Below, one piece after another: positions 44,987 to 55,674 of a stretch of 64,000 nucleotides of DNA. Under the pieces are notes generated by a model. The model was not told where the DNA came from, ran no database searches, and saw only the letters and a program-made list of their open reading frames with translations. The DNA is taken from NCBI GenBank assembly GCA_030549175.1, contig JAUKUA010000003.1:1674001-1738000 (forward strand). Direction: 5' to 3'. Origin of the DNA: Lasiosphaeris hirsuta (lineage: Eukaryota > Ascomycota > Sordariomycetes > Sordariales > Lasiosphaeriaceae). The first letter of the stretch is position 1. Every line of letters begins with the position of its first letter. The translations under genes were made by a program, and so were the position numbers.

Positions 44987-46798
44987 TTCGCGTGAGGTGG
45001 GTGATGCAGAGCGGGCATCCAAAAGTTTAGGTTTCGAAGCTGCGTGGTAATAAGGGCAAGGTAGGTTTTTTTGGTCTCGTCTCCAAGCTTGTGGATGGTC
45101 GGATGGCAGATCTGGGGGGGGGGGGTTGAGTGCTAGCCAGCGAGCCTGTCAATCCGGGCAGCAGCCATCAGAGCTGGCGACAAGGGGGGGGGGGGGGGGG
45201 GGTGGCCAATAAAAGGGGCAGGGCCAGAAGTGTTTAATACGGCAACACTAAGAAAGAGCCAGGAAGCGCAACCGGGAATTCCCACGTTTTCCGGGGAAAG
45301 TCCGTGGTCCCCTCTTGAAGACTATTCCTCAAACAATCCCACAAGCGGGCAGTCCCTCAAGCGAAAGGTATAGTAATTGGTCGTACTGTGCATGACCAAA
45401 ATAGCGAGCAGATGTGGCAGTGTGATCTGTGCTGCGTATACTATGGCCATTGTGTACCTATTGCGTACGGATCCGTACCTCGGACTGCTCTTTGAAGCAA
45501 GCGGCGCAGTTACCACCTTGCTTCGACCGGGCACTACCAGTACAGCACAGCATCGGGTCACAGGTCCGATGGGCTGCTCTTTGAATGGAGAGAGGCTGGG
45601 CTGCAACTGTCCCCGCCAGCCTTTTTTAGCCCAGTCTTTTAGGCTACCCATAAGCAGGGCAAAGGGGTTCTTCCAGGGTGGCGTGAGTTGCATTTACAGC
45701 AAATATCCTACCAATTGACACATCAAGCGTTCCGTCGACCTGGAACCCTGCGCGCACACAAAACAACAACGAGCACGAGCCTCTATCACAGATGTCATCA
45801 CCGTGGCCAAGCATTGATTGCCAGGACCCAGCCCACGCAACCATGCTCTAACCAATATTGGGTGATTACCAGACCCAGCTATTGAAGCGGGAGCTTGGGG
45901 GTCTGGCCCGTGTGGTCCCATGGGTTGCTTTGGTGCTTCCTGGACGGGGAGTCTTGGGTCCTCTGAGCCTTGGCTGCGGGCCGAGCATTGAAACAGACCT
46001 CGCGCAGTTCAAGGGGCAGGCATTTTAGGTATACATCAGGGTTAGGGTTGTAATATCGGTCTATCCGAGAACCAGATCGTCTATTGATGACGCGAGATTC
46101 TTATCTCAATAAGGCAGCAAATGTGTTATGCGCGATACGGACATCACGGATCTCGTCTCACTAAGCATTGCATGCCCTGCATCTCATCCCTCAGCGTACG
46201 GGATAAGGCTGCTGTCAAGCCGGGCCGCGACCGCCGCCACCGTTACACATCCAATGTCGCCGATCGTGCCGAGCTGTCACTGTCCGCTTTCTCTTTGCCT
46301 GCCGCTCGTCCCTTCAATGCTAGGTAGCTTTTATATATGTAAAAATTTAAAAAAAAACCAACACTTTTTTCACCAAGTAGATCATCTTACTGCAAGCAAC
46401 ATTCCAAGCTTTTACGTCCAGGGTCAACTCCACCGCTTTGAGACAAACGTCCCAGTCAAACACCCTCCTACTTGAAGTCCGAAGGAGCGGTTCTCAAGAG
46501 CCCGGGTGGGCACAACCGCCAACCTAAAGCCGGCCTTCCGACCTACCAAATCAGCGATAGCTCTTGCCAGAGATGACCCACGGGATGACCCGCGCCCGAA
46601 CCCCAGGCCCAACTAACTTATAGAGAACAAAAAGCCCCCCGATTCCTCGAATCCAAAGGCCGTTGTATACCCACTAACAAGATCTGTTTACTATTCTTGT
46701 AAATGTGCGGGGTTCTCATAGCTTGGTTGCTTCCCTCTCATCTCACGACACCCCAAAGTGTTTTCACCTGCCTCATCTCATTTTTTTAGCCTTCCAAA
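44987..46798. other. 1.8 kb divergent intergenic region
   Basis: This lies between the divergent ArfGAP and Cupin_5 genes. No coding frame is convincing. Two G runs (12 at about 45114-45125 and 19 at 45184-45202) lie 130-220 bases before the ArfGAP start. A short AGGGTTAGGGTTG motif at 46038-46050 resembles telomere sequence but is only two units. Confidence 0.5.
45184..45202. repeat. poly(G) run of 19
   Basis: A pure G run upstream of the ArfGAP gene, with a second run of 12 G about 60 bases nearer the gene. Both are on the template-opposite strand and could form G-quadruplexes or simply be slippage-prone tracts. Confidence 0.85.
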
Positions 46799-47436
46799 AT
46801 GACAACCACCTCTGAAGTTACGCCCTCATTCCCCGGCTCATCCGACCCATCCGTGCCCGAGCCGGCCGCAATCCAATCGCTCATCAGCCACCTCAACTTG
46901 CAACCTCTCATTGAAGGCGGCTATTTTATTGAGACGGACCGCGATCCCCTGCTCATCCCCTCCCCCTTCCCAACTACCCCGGTGACCCCTGGTCATCCAT
47001 CCCGGCCAGGGTTCGACCCGGCCCTCCGGAACGCCTCGACCAACATATTTTATCTGCTGACTCCGCGCTCGCCGCTTGGCCACTTGCACCGCAACCGGCC
47101 GCGCATCATCCACACGCTCCACCGCGGACGCGGGCGGTACGTTGTCATCCACGCCGAGGAGACGCAGCCGCGCGTCGAGACGTTTGTGGTCGGGCCCAAC
47201 GTCGAGGCCGGCGAGAGGCTGCAGTGGATCGTCGAGGGCGGCACGTACAAGGCGAGCTTCCTCCTGCCGGACCGCGAGGGGGGGCCGAGTCAGAGTCGGG
47301 GCTGCTGATTACCGAGACGGTGGTGCCGGGCTTTGAGCTCTATGATCATGACTTTTTGACGAAGAAGGGACTGGAAAGGCTTGTTGGAGCGGAGGAGGCG
47401 AGGAAGTTGGCATGGCTTGTGAAACCTGAGGAGTAG
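46799..47436 (+). CDS. Cupin_5 (DUF985) domain protein, frameshifted
   Basis: Reading from ATG 46799 gives a protein with the DUF985/Cupin_5 pattern: IQSLISHLNLQPLIEGGYF, IFYLLTPRSPLGHLHRNR, IIHTLHRGRGRYVVIH and LQWIVEGGTYKASFLLPD. The frame then runs into a stop at 47308 just after a run of seven G (47278-47284). One more base there would continue into SGLLITETVVPGFELYDHDF and the normal family end (GAEEARKLAWLVKPEE, stop at 47436). No sensible intron repairs it, since the only GT-AG pair would delete the conserved YKASFLLPD core. The gene is therefore either disabled by a single-base deletion or affected by a homopolymer sequence error. Cupin_5 proteins bind sugar- or metabolite-like ligands; function is not established. 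Confidence 0.75.
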
Positions 47437-47493
47437 GGTGCTAAGAGACCAAAGTGACTGTGTAGAAGAGCTTATCGAACCCGGCTGCGATCT

Positions 47494-48824
47494 CTAAGCC
47501 GCCTCTGGCTTTCGCCCCCACACGACATGGAATTTGTGGTAAGCATGGATTTTCCGGTCAAATATGCTGTTTCGCGTGTCTACTAGGGAGACCTGGGACC
47601 AACAACGAAACGTCAGCCACTTTCGGTCTTCACAAGACATGTATTTTACCCACACGTACCTCAATCTCCTCAACTGTCCTACCCAGAAAATGGTGAAACA
47701 ACCCCAGTGTGAACCCGCTCAGCCCGCTGTCGAGGCAGCGCTGCCACATCATTCCGACGTGCTTTAAACGGAGATCCTTGGGCCAGTTGCCAATAGGCAG
47801 CTTGACAACCGCCTCGTGAATGTCGACGAACCCAACCTCATGGAGCCATCCTCTGAGCTGCGGACCAAGGTCAAGCTGTCGCTTGGCGATCGAAGAGGCC
47901 GCCATGCAATCGTGGGCCCATCGGCGCCAGCTGTAATCGTTCGGCATTGTCCCGTCGTCGCAAAACGGCACCATGACAATCTCCTGGCACTCAAGCCACC
48001 CGCCGGGCTCCAGGTGATCAAAGGCTTGCTGGATGATCTGGTCCTTCATGTTCTCCCAGCAGCCGAGGGTGTACCGTGTGTGGATGTAGTCGAAATCCTC
48101 TAGATATTCCCACTTCTCGCCCCTGTGCACATGTTTAGCAAACAGCCACTTGAAAAGAAGGGCAACGAAGGTCACGAAAGGTGGTACTTACGAGTCTTCA
48201 ACAAAAAACCTCACGTTGGGAGGCACAAAGGTCGGCTGTATGGGCGAGAGGTCCGTCCCGATGATCTCGGCCTCCGGGAACTTATCGCCAAGGTCGATAG
48301 CCCAGGCTCCCGTCCCAGTTGCGATATCCAAAACTTTTTTCGGTGGGTTCGCCCGAGAATATGGTGCCAAATGAATCTGCCCATCCATAGCCATCTTAGT
48401 CATCTCGTACTGTTCCTCTTGGCGCTCTGCCTCTGTGGGATCGTTGGGATAGACGTAGGCTACGTGGCGGAAGGCTTAGTGACATTACAACCAGGGGCAG
48501 GAAGTAGAGGGGGGTTAAGCAGCATACATCCGGCACGGTATGAATGATATGTTCTTCCAAACTGTTTGTGGAACATAGAAATGCTATCTGATAAGGACTG
48601 GGAATCGCTGGTGTGATGATCCTGTCAGTTATGCCGCTCAATACCACTGAGAACAAAACCATACTAGACATCATTTCCGGATTGGTCGGACTACTATATT
48701 GTCAGACTTCAGCTTGTTGCAGGTTGGTTAGTGGGTTGCTCACATCTGGCTCGATCTGCGTAGAATCAGGATATGACTCGAACGTGAATTCGAAGTCACC
48801 CAGAGCCTGGCTGGTGTCTGGCAT
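47494..48824 (-). CDS. LaeA-like SAM-dependent methyltransferase
   Basis: This is a class I methyltransferase of the LaeA-like/UMTA family common in filamentous fungi. Six minus-strand exons (48824-48744, 48690-48665, 48607-48528, 48459-48192, 48122-47660, 47592-47494) give 338 residues. The second exon has only 26 bases. Visible landmarks are the family N-terminus GRTYHSYRAGSYVYPNDP, the SAM-binding motif KVLDIATGTGAWAIDL, the acidic motif IIGTDLSPIQP, FDYIHTRYTLGCWENM, LEPGGWLECQE and the end IHAYHKFHVVWGRKP. Start ATG 48824 is preceded by an in-frame stop. Some relatives (LaeA itself) control secondary metabolism with velvet proteins; most family members have unknown substrates. It converges with the Cupin_5 gene, with stops only 57 bases apart. 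Confidence 0.9.
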
Positions 48825-51184
48825 AGTGAACGATGGGAGGGGCCTCTGTGTCGTTGGGAATTGGGGTACGCGATCCACTACAACCGTAGCTAGACTGATC
48901 TCCTCCCCCAGATAAATCGGTAAGAATCAGAAGAGTCGGCTGGAGGGAGGGTAGGAAGGCTTGCAGGCGAGGGTCAAGCTTATAATCTGGGACAAAGTTT
49001 GTGTACTACCTTAGCCCGGGCACGGGCGGCAGGCAGCGTACACTGCTAAATGGAGAGAAAAAGAGCGGTTGGATTTAAAAGACAAAGAGAACCGGTCCGA
49101 CTGGCTAACGGAGCTATGGTCTAATTTCGATTATCCTGATAGCCTGCCAACACGGAACATGAGAGCAGAAGGGGAGGGAGGGGCGGGAAGGCGGGAATGT
49201 CAGGGAGATAGAGAGTACTTTGACTTTTGGTCCCGGCAGTTTGGGTCAGCCAGCAGCACGGGCACACCATCTTGACCTGTTATGGGGAGGGGGCGTTGGG
49301 TGGGTTGAGTGACCCGGGGCTTTGGGTGGGATCCCAAAGACAGCTAACTACGCAAAGATGATGGGCTGAAACCCGACTGTCCGGGCGTGTGTTGACCCTT
49401 TGTTCTTGTGAGCCCCAACGCACTGTCTCATTGAGACGATGCCCAAGCAGCCCACACAACATTATGCCTCTTTCACTAGTCACTCGCAAACCACCACTCG
49501 GTGTCCACTGTACACAAACTCCTAGGAGCAGAAGTAATATTACACTTGGGAGGAGGATCCGAGTGGGGATGGGCACCCGCCCCAATCGAGAGAGCCTGCA
49601 GCTGGCATTCTGTCAAGACCGGTGAAAAGTCTGTATTCAAAGAGTCAAGAAGTTCCAAGCCACTCGATGGAAGTTGTCCCCCGTCCACACACGGCAAGCC
49701 GAGGTGGTACCCAATTCTGTGTTAGAGCCAAGCACGCTGATGCAGGTGAGCAACCTTCCCCCCCCCCAGGACTCACAGGTTCGACAGGGTGTATGGCCCG
49801 CGTCCCCAGAAAATCTACACTAGGGTCAGCCGTGGTAAATGAGAAAACGAAAGAGTTGACGAGAAATCCCCCTCCCACCACGTCGGGTCAGCGGGCAGGC
49901 AACTGCCCCTGCGATCGCATCCCCATGATGCACGGGTGCTCTCTCCTGCCAAGTGAGCTAGCAGGCTCGCAGGATTCATAGCGATAGCGGCTGTTATCCG
50001 TCGCAAGGCTACGGATAGCGGGTGCTGATCAAGGGCACCGTTTCGCTGGACTGTGTTCATCGTTAGAGGTGCAGAAAGGGGTGAGTGACCAGTCACTTTT
50101 TTTCTTGCCCGGAGCCTGTGTTTTCTTGTGGAATTGTGCTGAGCGGAACCTGCGACCCCCAGGTTTGCTACCTGCCCGAGTTGACGGCAAGCGGGGCGCC
50201 TCGAAAGCTGAAGGCACGAATCGCTCTCCGGGCCGTTTATCGGCTTCCTGGTGCGAGACTGGTAGCGAAACCCAACAAGGGTTCCCGTTCGCTGCTGTTG
50301 TCTGCATGCCAGACGCCAAGACGCCAATAGCGCACTGATTCACCATTCTCGGTGAGGGTATGCCTACGAGCTCGCATGCAGTTACCTTTGCTGCATTCGC
50401 CGTCTTCTGTCGTGTCTCGAGTCTTGGTTCAGCGATTCCAGGTTGTCTTGTTTGCGCGGCGCTCTCCGCCATCGCGACTCCACGCTTAGGATCCACCTTT
50501 GGGACATCACAATGTACCCATGCTTTGTCGATCATTTGCTCGACTTAACCCCGTGCGACTACACGAGGTCCTGGTCTCGTCCTCCGCATCAAACCCAAGT
50601 CACAGACTGATGCACACACCAACCACAGACGACCAAGTTCCAGGCGGCCGCCTCCATCAGACTTCCCAGTTATTTTCTGCTCTCGGTTTATTCCGTGCTG
50701 CAATACACATTCGCGGCTGCACCACCCGGAAGAAGGGCTTGCTCCAGGACAAACATCATGATATTTGACCCTTCTACATGTATACATCGGGTACACTAGG
50801 TAATGAAACCCAGTGCTGCAGAGCACCTCCGTTGGATCCTTCTCCAGCTGCCCACTAATTCGGACGTTTGGGGAAGGGGAATGAGCCTGCTCTGCTGTAT
50901 CCATTTAGGTAGCTTGTGCAGTCAGCGTGTCCCTTGGTACAGTGGGCGGCAAAAAGTTTGAATCCAGCATTAGGTACCGCATAAGCCGCTAGCCGTATTT
51001 GGTAGTATTTCGTCCATGTATCCGTAGCAGGGAAAGGTCAGAGAGAGCCTTGACCCAGCACTTCAGGTAACTGCACCCGGCTCGGGCTCGGACATTCCAT
51101 TCTATTTCGACTCGCAGCTGTAGGCGCAACATACAAAAAAGCAAAACCAACAAGAAGCTCAATCAGCCCCAGATATTTGACACA
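48825..51184. other. 2.4 kb divergent intergenic region
   Basis: The region separates the LaeA-like gene and the PLP decarboxylase gene. No protein-like frame, tRNA or repeat family was recognised. The 50 bases before ATG 51185 are A-rich (ACAAAAAAGCAAAACCAAC), as fungal leaders often are. Confidence 0.5.
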
Positions 51185-52922
51185 ATGGCGCCCGCCAAGT
51201 CATCCGAAATCTCGCAGGGTGACGACGCCAGCGCCGGTGATTTCCTCGCTGACGCCTACCATCGTCTCCGGCAGGTCCCGTCTCGCAACAATGAGCGCCG
51301 AGTTTTGCCCCTACCCGCCGTCCTAGCGAGCGCCATCTCCGCCCTTCCCCAGGCGGGGGATCCGGACTTCCTCGCGGCGCGCGGCGCCGAAGGCACCCTG
51401 TCACACCTCCTAGACGACATTGTCCCAGCCCTCAACTCACAGAGCCTCAGCGGCCGCTACTATGGTTTCGTCACGGGCGGCGCCCTCCCCATCGCCGAGG
51501 CTGCTGACAACATCGTCAGCGCCCTTGATCAAAACGTCCAGGTGCACATACCGGGCCATTCGGCGAGTACGGCTGTCGAGGACGCCGCGCTTACCATGTT
51601 GATAACATTGCTTGACCTGGGCAAGGCGACTGATTGGCCGCGCCGCACTTTTACAACAGGAGCGACAGCTAGCAATATCATGGGCCTTGCCTGCGGGCGG
51701 GAGGCCGTTATTGCGCGGCGGCTGCCCGAAGGTTCCGGCGAGACGGTTGCCAAAGCAGGGTTGCTCGCTGCTTCCCAGGCGGCGGGCATAAAGGAGATAC
51801 AGATTTTAACTAGTTCCGCCCACTCATCGCTATCTAAAGCGGCCAGCATCGTTGGTCTCGGACACCGCGCCGTCAAGGAGCTACCAGCTAGCCCCGAGGA
51901 ACCGTGGCGACTTGACCTTGACGCTGTCGAGGTGATGCTTGCGAGAGAAGGGGTCGCGAGCATCATTGCCGCCTCTGCTGGCGAGATTAACACGGGAAGG
52001 TTTGCAACTAACGTGCTTGACATGCCTAAGCTTAGGAGTCTAGCCGACCGCTATGGTGCGTGGATACACGTAGATGGAGGTAGGTCGTACAACTTAGGAC
52101 TGCAGTTCGTCAGGCAACGGTTGTTGGGCGATTGATTTCTGTCTCACATCAGTTTGTTGATGTGTTTTTTCTTCTTCTTAGCATTCGGAATATTCGCCCG
52201 TGCCCTCCCTAAGGCAGATGAGTTCCTGCATTTGCACGGAAACGTTGCTGGCCTAGAGCTAGCTGACAGCATTACTGCTGATGGACACAAGCTTTTGAAC
52301 GTCGTATGTCACCAACATCCGCCATTTTCGGGAAAAGAGATAAAACATTGTTTTTGAGGTGATCTAACTTTGTCTGGGGAAAAAGCCTTACGACACAGGG
52401 ATATTCTTTTGTCGCAATGCATCCATCCCTAACCAAGTCTTTATGAACCCCAATGCTGCCTACCTCTCGGCACCCGCAGTAGCAGGCAACACTACCATCC
52501 AAAGCCCACTGAACATCGGGATTGAAAACTCCCGTCGGTTCCGTGCCTTGCCAGTGTACGCTGTCCTGTTAAGCGAGGGCCGGGACGGTATGGCGGCCAT
52601 GTTCATCCGAATGGTGACACTTGCCAGAAGGATCGCGCAGTTCATCCGCGACTCCGAGCAGTACGAATGGCTACCCAGTGAGGATGCGTCGTTGGAAAGT
52701 ACCTTTATTATTGTCCTATTCAAGGCCAAAAACCCCGCTCTTAACGAGGAGCTGGTGGCGCGCATTAACGAGACGCGGAGGATCTTCGTCAGCGGGACGA
52801 TATGGAACGGGGAGAAGGCTGCTCGTATTGCGGTGTCGAGTTGGCGGGTGGATGTAGACAGGGACTTGGAGTTTGTCAAGGAGCTGCTTTCCTCAGTTGC
52901 AGCCGGGGCGTCCGAGTCTTAG
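51185..52922 (+). CDS. group II pyridoxal-dependent decarboxylase
   Basis: The gene encodes a fold type I PLP enzyme of the aromatic amino acid/glutamate decarboxylase group. Exons 51185-52079, 52182-52303 and 52386-52922 give 517 residues. The PLP-binding lysine is about Lys335 in TADGHKLLNVPYDTG, which spans the second splice junction. TFTTGATASNIMGLACGREA and YGAWIHVDGAFG are the cofactor-phosphate and aspartate motifs. The C-terminal small domain ends ARIAVSSWRVDVDRDLEFV. Introns have GTAGGT/TTCTTAG and GTATGT/AAAAAG borders. Fungal members of this branch are often annotated as tyrosine or L-2,4-diaminobutyrate decarboxylases, but the substrate cannot be read from sequence. A possible source of amines in specialised metabolism is only inference. 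Confidence 0.9.
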
Positions 52923-53164
52923 TTAGGTGTCGAGGGTGCTGAAGACTCGAAAGCCGTATTCCAGTGCTACCAGGTGTAGAGCCCAAAAGTCTTTTCGCAA
53001 CAGTGACGCCTGTTGTTTCGTAGATTGGAATCCCGCCCGTTCGAACCCCTCCACCGACAAAAGCTCTTGCGAATGCCGTCCCCTGCCTCCCCTCCCAAGG
53101 CACATCAAATTCCCCCAATCCCATTCCTCTGGTCCATCACACTGGTAGTCGAGCACCCCAACAC

Positions 53165-53452
53165 TTAACCAAACTTCCTGGTGCCGCCCTTATTTTTGTT
53201 TCCTGCGGGGTCCTTGTTCGGGCCCTTCTGGCGCCCCTTGCCAATCAGCTCCAGATGGCCAGCGCGCTCGCCCAGCATGAGCTCCGTCTTAGCGACCATG
53301 CCTCCCGTGAACTTTTTGCGCTGCTTGTCGGCCAGATTGGTGAGCTTGGCTCGCTGCGGCTTGGAGATGCCGCTGGACTTCTTAGGCTGCTTTCCGGTCT
53401 TAGTCAAGCCTGGTTTAGGCTTGATGCTCTTTTTTCCGACGCCTTGGGCCAT
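53165..53452 (-). CDS. DUF2462 / UPF0390 small basic protein
   Basis: This 95-residue, highly basic, intron-free protein matches the UPF0390 family (human C19orf53-like). It has the typical N-terminus MAQGVGKKSIKPKPGLTKTG and central Lys/Arg-rich stretches with QRKKFTGGMVAKTELMLGER. The tail GRQKGPNKDPAGNKNKGG ends the protein. The family is conserved from fungi to animals and is thought to be nucleolar or RNA-associated, without a defined reaction. The start at 53452 gives the conserved N-terminus; the frame remains open upstream but that part is not protein-like. It is divergent with IMP3, sharing a 347-base promoter. Confidence 0.85.
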   Translation of the reverse strand: MAQGVGKKSIKPKPGLTKTGKQPKKSSGISKPQRAKLTNLADKQRKKFTGGMVAKTELMLGERAGHLELIGKGRQKGPNKDPAGNKNKGGTRKFG

Positions 53453-53799
53453 TATTTGTCGGTGGTTAGGTGTGGTGGTTTGGAGGTTTGGAACCTTGGG
53501 ACCTTGGAACGGGTGGGGGAAAGGGAAACAAACAATTTTGGGCTGAGAGGTTGGAAACGTTGTGCCGGGTGTCACCGCCTGGTAGGAAAAAAGGTGTGTG
53601 GGGTGGGTGGATCCCTTGCTGCAGTTGAAGGGTGGGGCAGTATTTTTTTTTCTTGAACGCCCGCCCCAACCAACGCTTGTCTTGAGGTGCCATTCAACGT
53701 CGACTTCTTAATAGCAGTGTCGCCGTCGCTCATTACCCAGAATATTGCACATTCCAATACAGCTCTTACACCGCAGAATATCTGCGGAGAGCTCCCAGG
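53453..53799. promoter_or_regulatory. divergent promoter of DUF2462 and IMP3 genes
   Basis: Only 347 bases lie between the two start codons. The interval contains a T-rich run (TATTTTTTTTTCTTG) near 53640-53655 and a matching homopurine/pyrimidine bias on either side. Both products are linked to ribosome production or the nucleolus, so shared control is plausible but unproven. Confidence 0.6.
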
Positions 53800-54700
53800 A
53801 TGGTCAGACAACTCAAGTATCATGAGTCGCGGCTCCTCCGCAAGCACGATTTCGTGAACTACAAGCAGGATAACAATCACAGAGACCACGATGTCGCTAG
53901 GCGGTACATGATCCAAAAGCCAGAGGACTATGTATGCTCAAAAATTATCACAATTCTGGGAGCATTTGCTAAACTCCGATGTAGCACAAGTATAACAGGA
54001 TATGCGGCGTGAGTTTTGGCCCTGAACCCCCCGGCTTTTAGAAGGACCGCCTGTGGACGGAATGTCACGCTTCGGCAAAGCTAACATTACGATATAGTCC
54101 CTACGTCAACTCGCCCATCGCCTAAGTGTATGTGGAAAATCCTGTATTCTCATTCATTTTCATTCATGAGAGCATCAGAGCTGATATGGCAATTGCAGCT
54201 CCTTCCTCCAGAGAACAAAGTCAGGCGGAAACATGAGATTCTACTCCTGGATAAGCTGTATGACATGGGTATCTTGTCGGTATGTACTTGGTCGCTTTTC
54301 CCTTGGAGTTCGAGTCGTGACTTACCTTTCTGCTGGGTAGACCAAATCGAAGCTCTCTCAGGTGGAACACAACGTCACAGTCAGTGCCTTGGCTAGGCGA
54401 CGACTACCCGTCGTGATGACCAGGTATGTGGATGGTCTGCTATGCCCCCCTCCTGAATACATGGAATTCCTGTAAGGCATTTCTAATCGAGTGTGAAGGC
54501 TGCGTATGGCCGAAACGGTTCAGGCGGCCACCAAGCTCATTGAGCAAGGCCACGTCCGTGTTGGTGTTGAAGAGGTCAGAGACCCGGCTTTTTTGGTAAC
54601 GAGAAGCATGGAGGATTTCGTTACCTGGACTATTGGCAGCAAGATCAAGCGGAACATTATGAAGTATCGCGACAAGGTGGACGACTTCGAGTTGCTCTGA
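53800..54700 (+). CDS. IMP3: U3 snoRNP protein IMP3
   Basis: IMP3 binds U3 snoRNA through an S4-type RNA-binding domain and helps it pair with pre-rRNA in the small-subunit processome in the nucleolus. Six exons (53800-53931, 53985-54008, 54098-54127, 54199-54279, 54341-54423, 54499-54700) give 183 residues, the exact length of yeast Imp3. Exons 2 and 3 are only 24 and 30 bases and code HKYNRICG and [10 protein letters not shown]. The N-terminus [18 protein letters not shown] and the S4 region [20 protein letters not shown], then EQGHVRVG and [16 protein letters not shown], are family hallmarks. The splice junctions all have GTATGT/GTGAGT-like donors and AG acceptors and preserve the frame. 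The gene is intact. Confidence 0.95.
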
Positions 54701-55674
54701 TCTGATGTGCTGGAGATATCAGCTCGAAGAGGAAAGCAGGGGTATGGTGGATAAAGGCAGTATGCTGAAAAAGCAATACAATGTGTCATTTTGGCGACTG
54801 GATTGCCACAGATGCATCTCGATCACAATCGCAGGGGATCAGAAGAACGGGGCGTTATGCGTGGTATTTGGCCATACGGCATCAAAGGGTTGGAAGCAGC
54901 CTTGCAGTGGTTGATGTGCGTCTGAGGCCTTTGTGCGAAGAAGCCTTTACCGAAGGATGCGCAACCAGGATACTTGAAGAAGCTTGGTCAATATGTGAGT
55001 AACAGCAAGCTGTCTAAGAGGAAGGCTCGTGGCTTGGCGCTGGCAAGCCAAGTTTGACCTCCAGTAGTTCGTCGAATGAGCTTATTACAACACCAACCAC
55101 AAATACGAGGAGTTTAGAGAAAATGTAACCTTTGCTATGTTTCTCGAGGCTGGATTGCATGATCACTTACACTGGTTAGAAAGCGAAGTAATACCCCGAC
55201 ACAAGGTCGCTCTTCCTCCCGTTACCCGGTTTCGCGTCATTTCCTGACGCTCTCCGCTAAAAGGCAGCCATTGCCTTACCAACGCTCTTTCTGCGCGTTT
55301 GTCCGGACCCAATCTTTGCCATCTGAGAGACCCCAGCCAGTGATGTTCCACTGCGGAACGTCCAACCAACACTTGTTTCCATACTCTCTCTCCCCAACAG
55401 GAGCATCCCTTATTCCTTGAATGCATTCCTAGTTCGCCCCCTGATCACCACGACCCTGTCCGATTTCCTTCTCTTGTTCACATTCTTTAAGCTCCTATAA
55501 GTCTGCTCTTCTTTCCTCCCTTTTGACTTCTCGTCCATATCAAGGCCGGTTTTGCCAGCCAAGCCACATATCCAGCCTCCACGGACAGAGGTCACGTCGC
55601 CGGCGGGTCTTCCCTCCTCAGGCTTAACTTCGACATCCCCCCTTCGCTCCTCGATTGCAAACACCGCCCAACTG
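54701..55674. other. intergenic region between IMP3 and MFS-like gene
   Basis: Nearly 1 kb without a recognised gene. The part from about 55380 is C/T-rich and is probably the promoter and leader of the MFS-like gene. The frame of that gene stays open upstream of its first ATG to about 55552, so a non-AUG extension cannot be ruled out. Confidence 0.5.

Noticed and set aside
53030..53055. B-box-like GTTCGAACCCC
   Set aside because: No A box or pairing acceptor stem lies at tRNA spacing, so it is not a tRNA gene.
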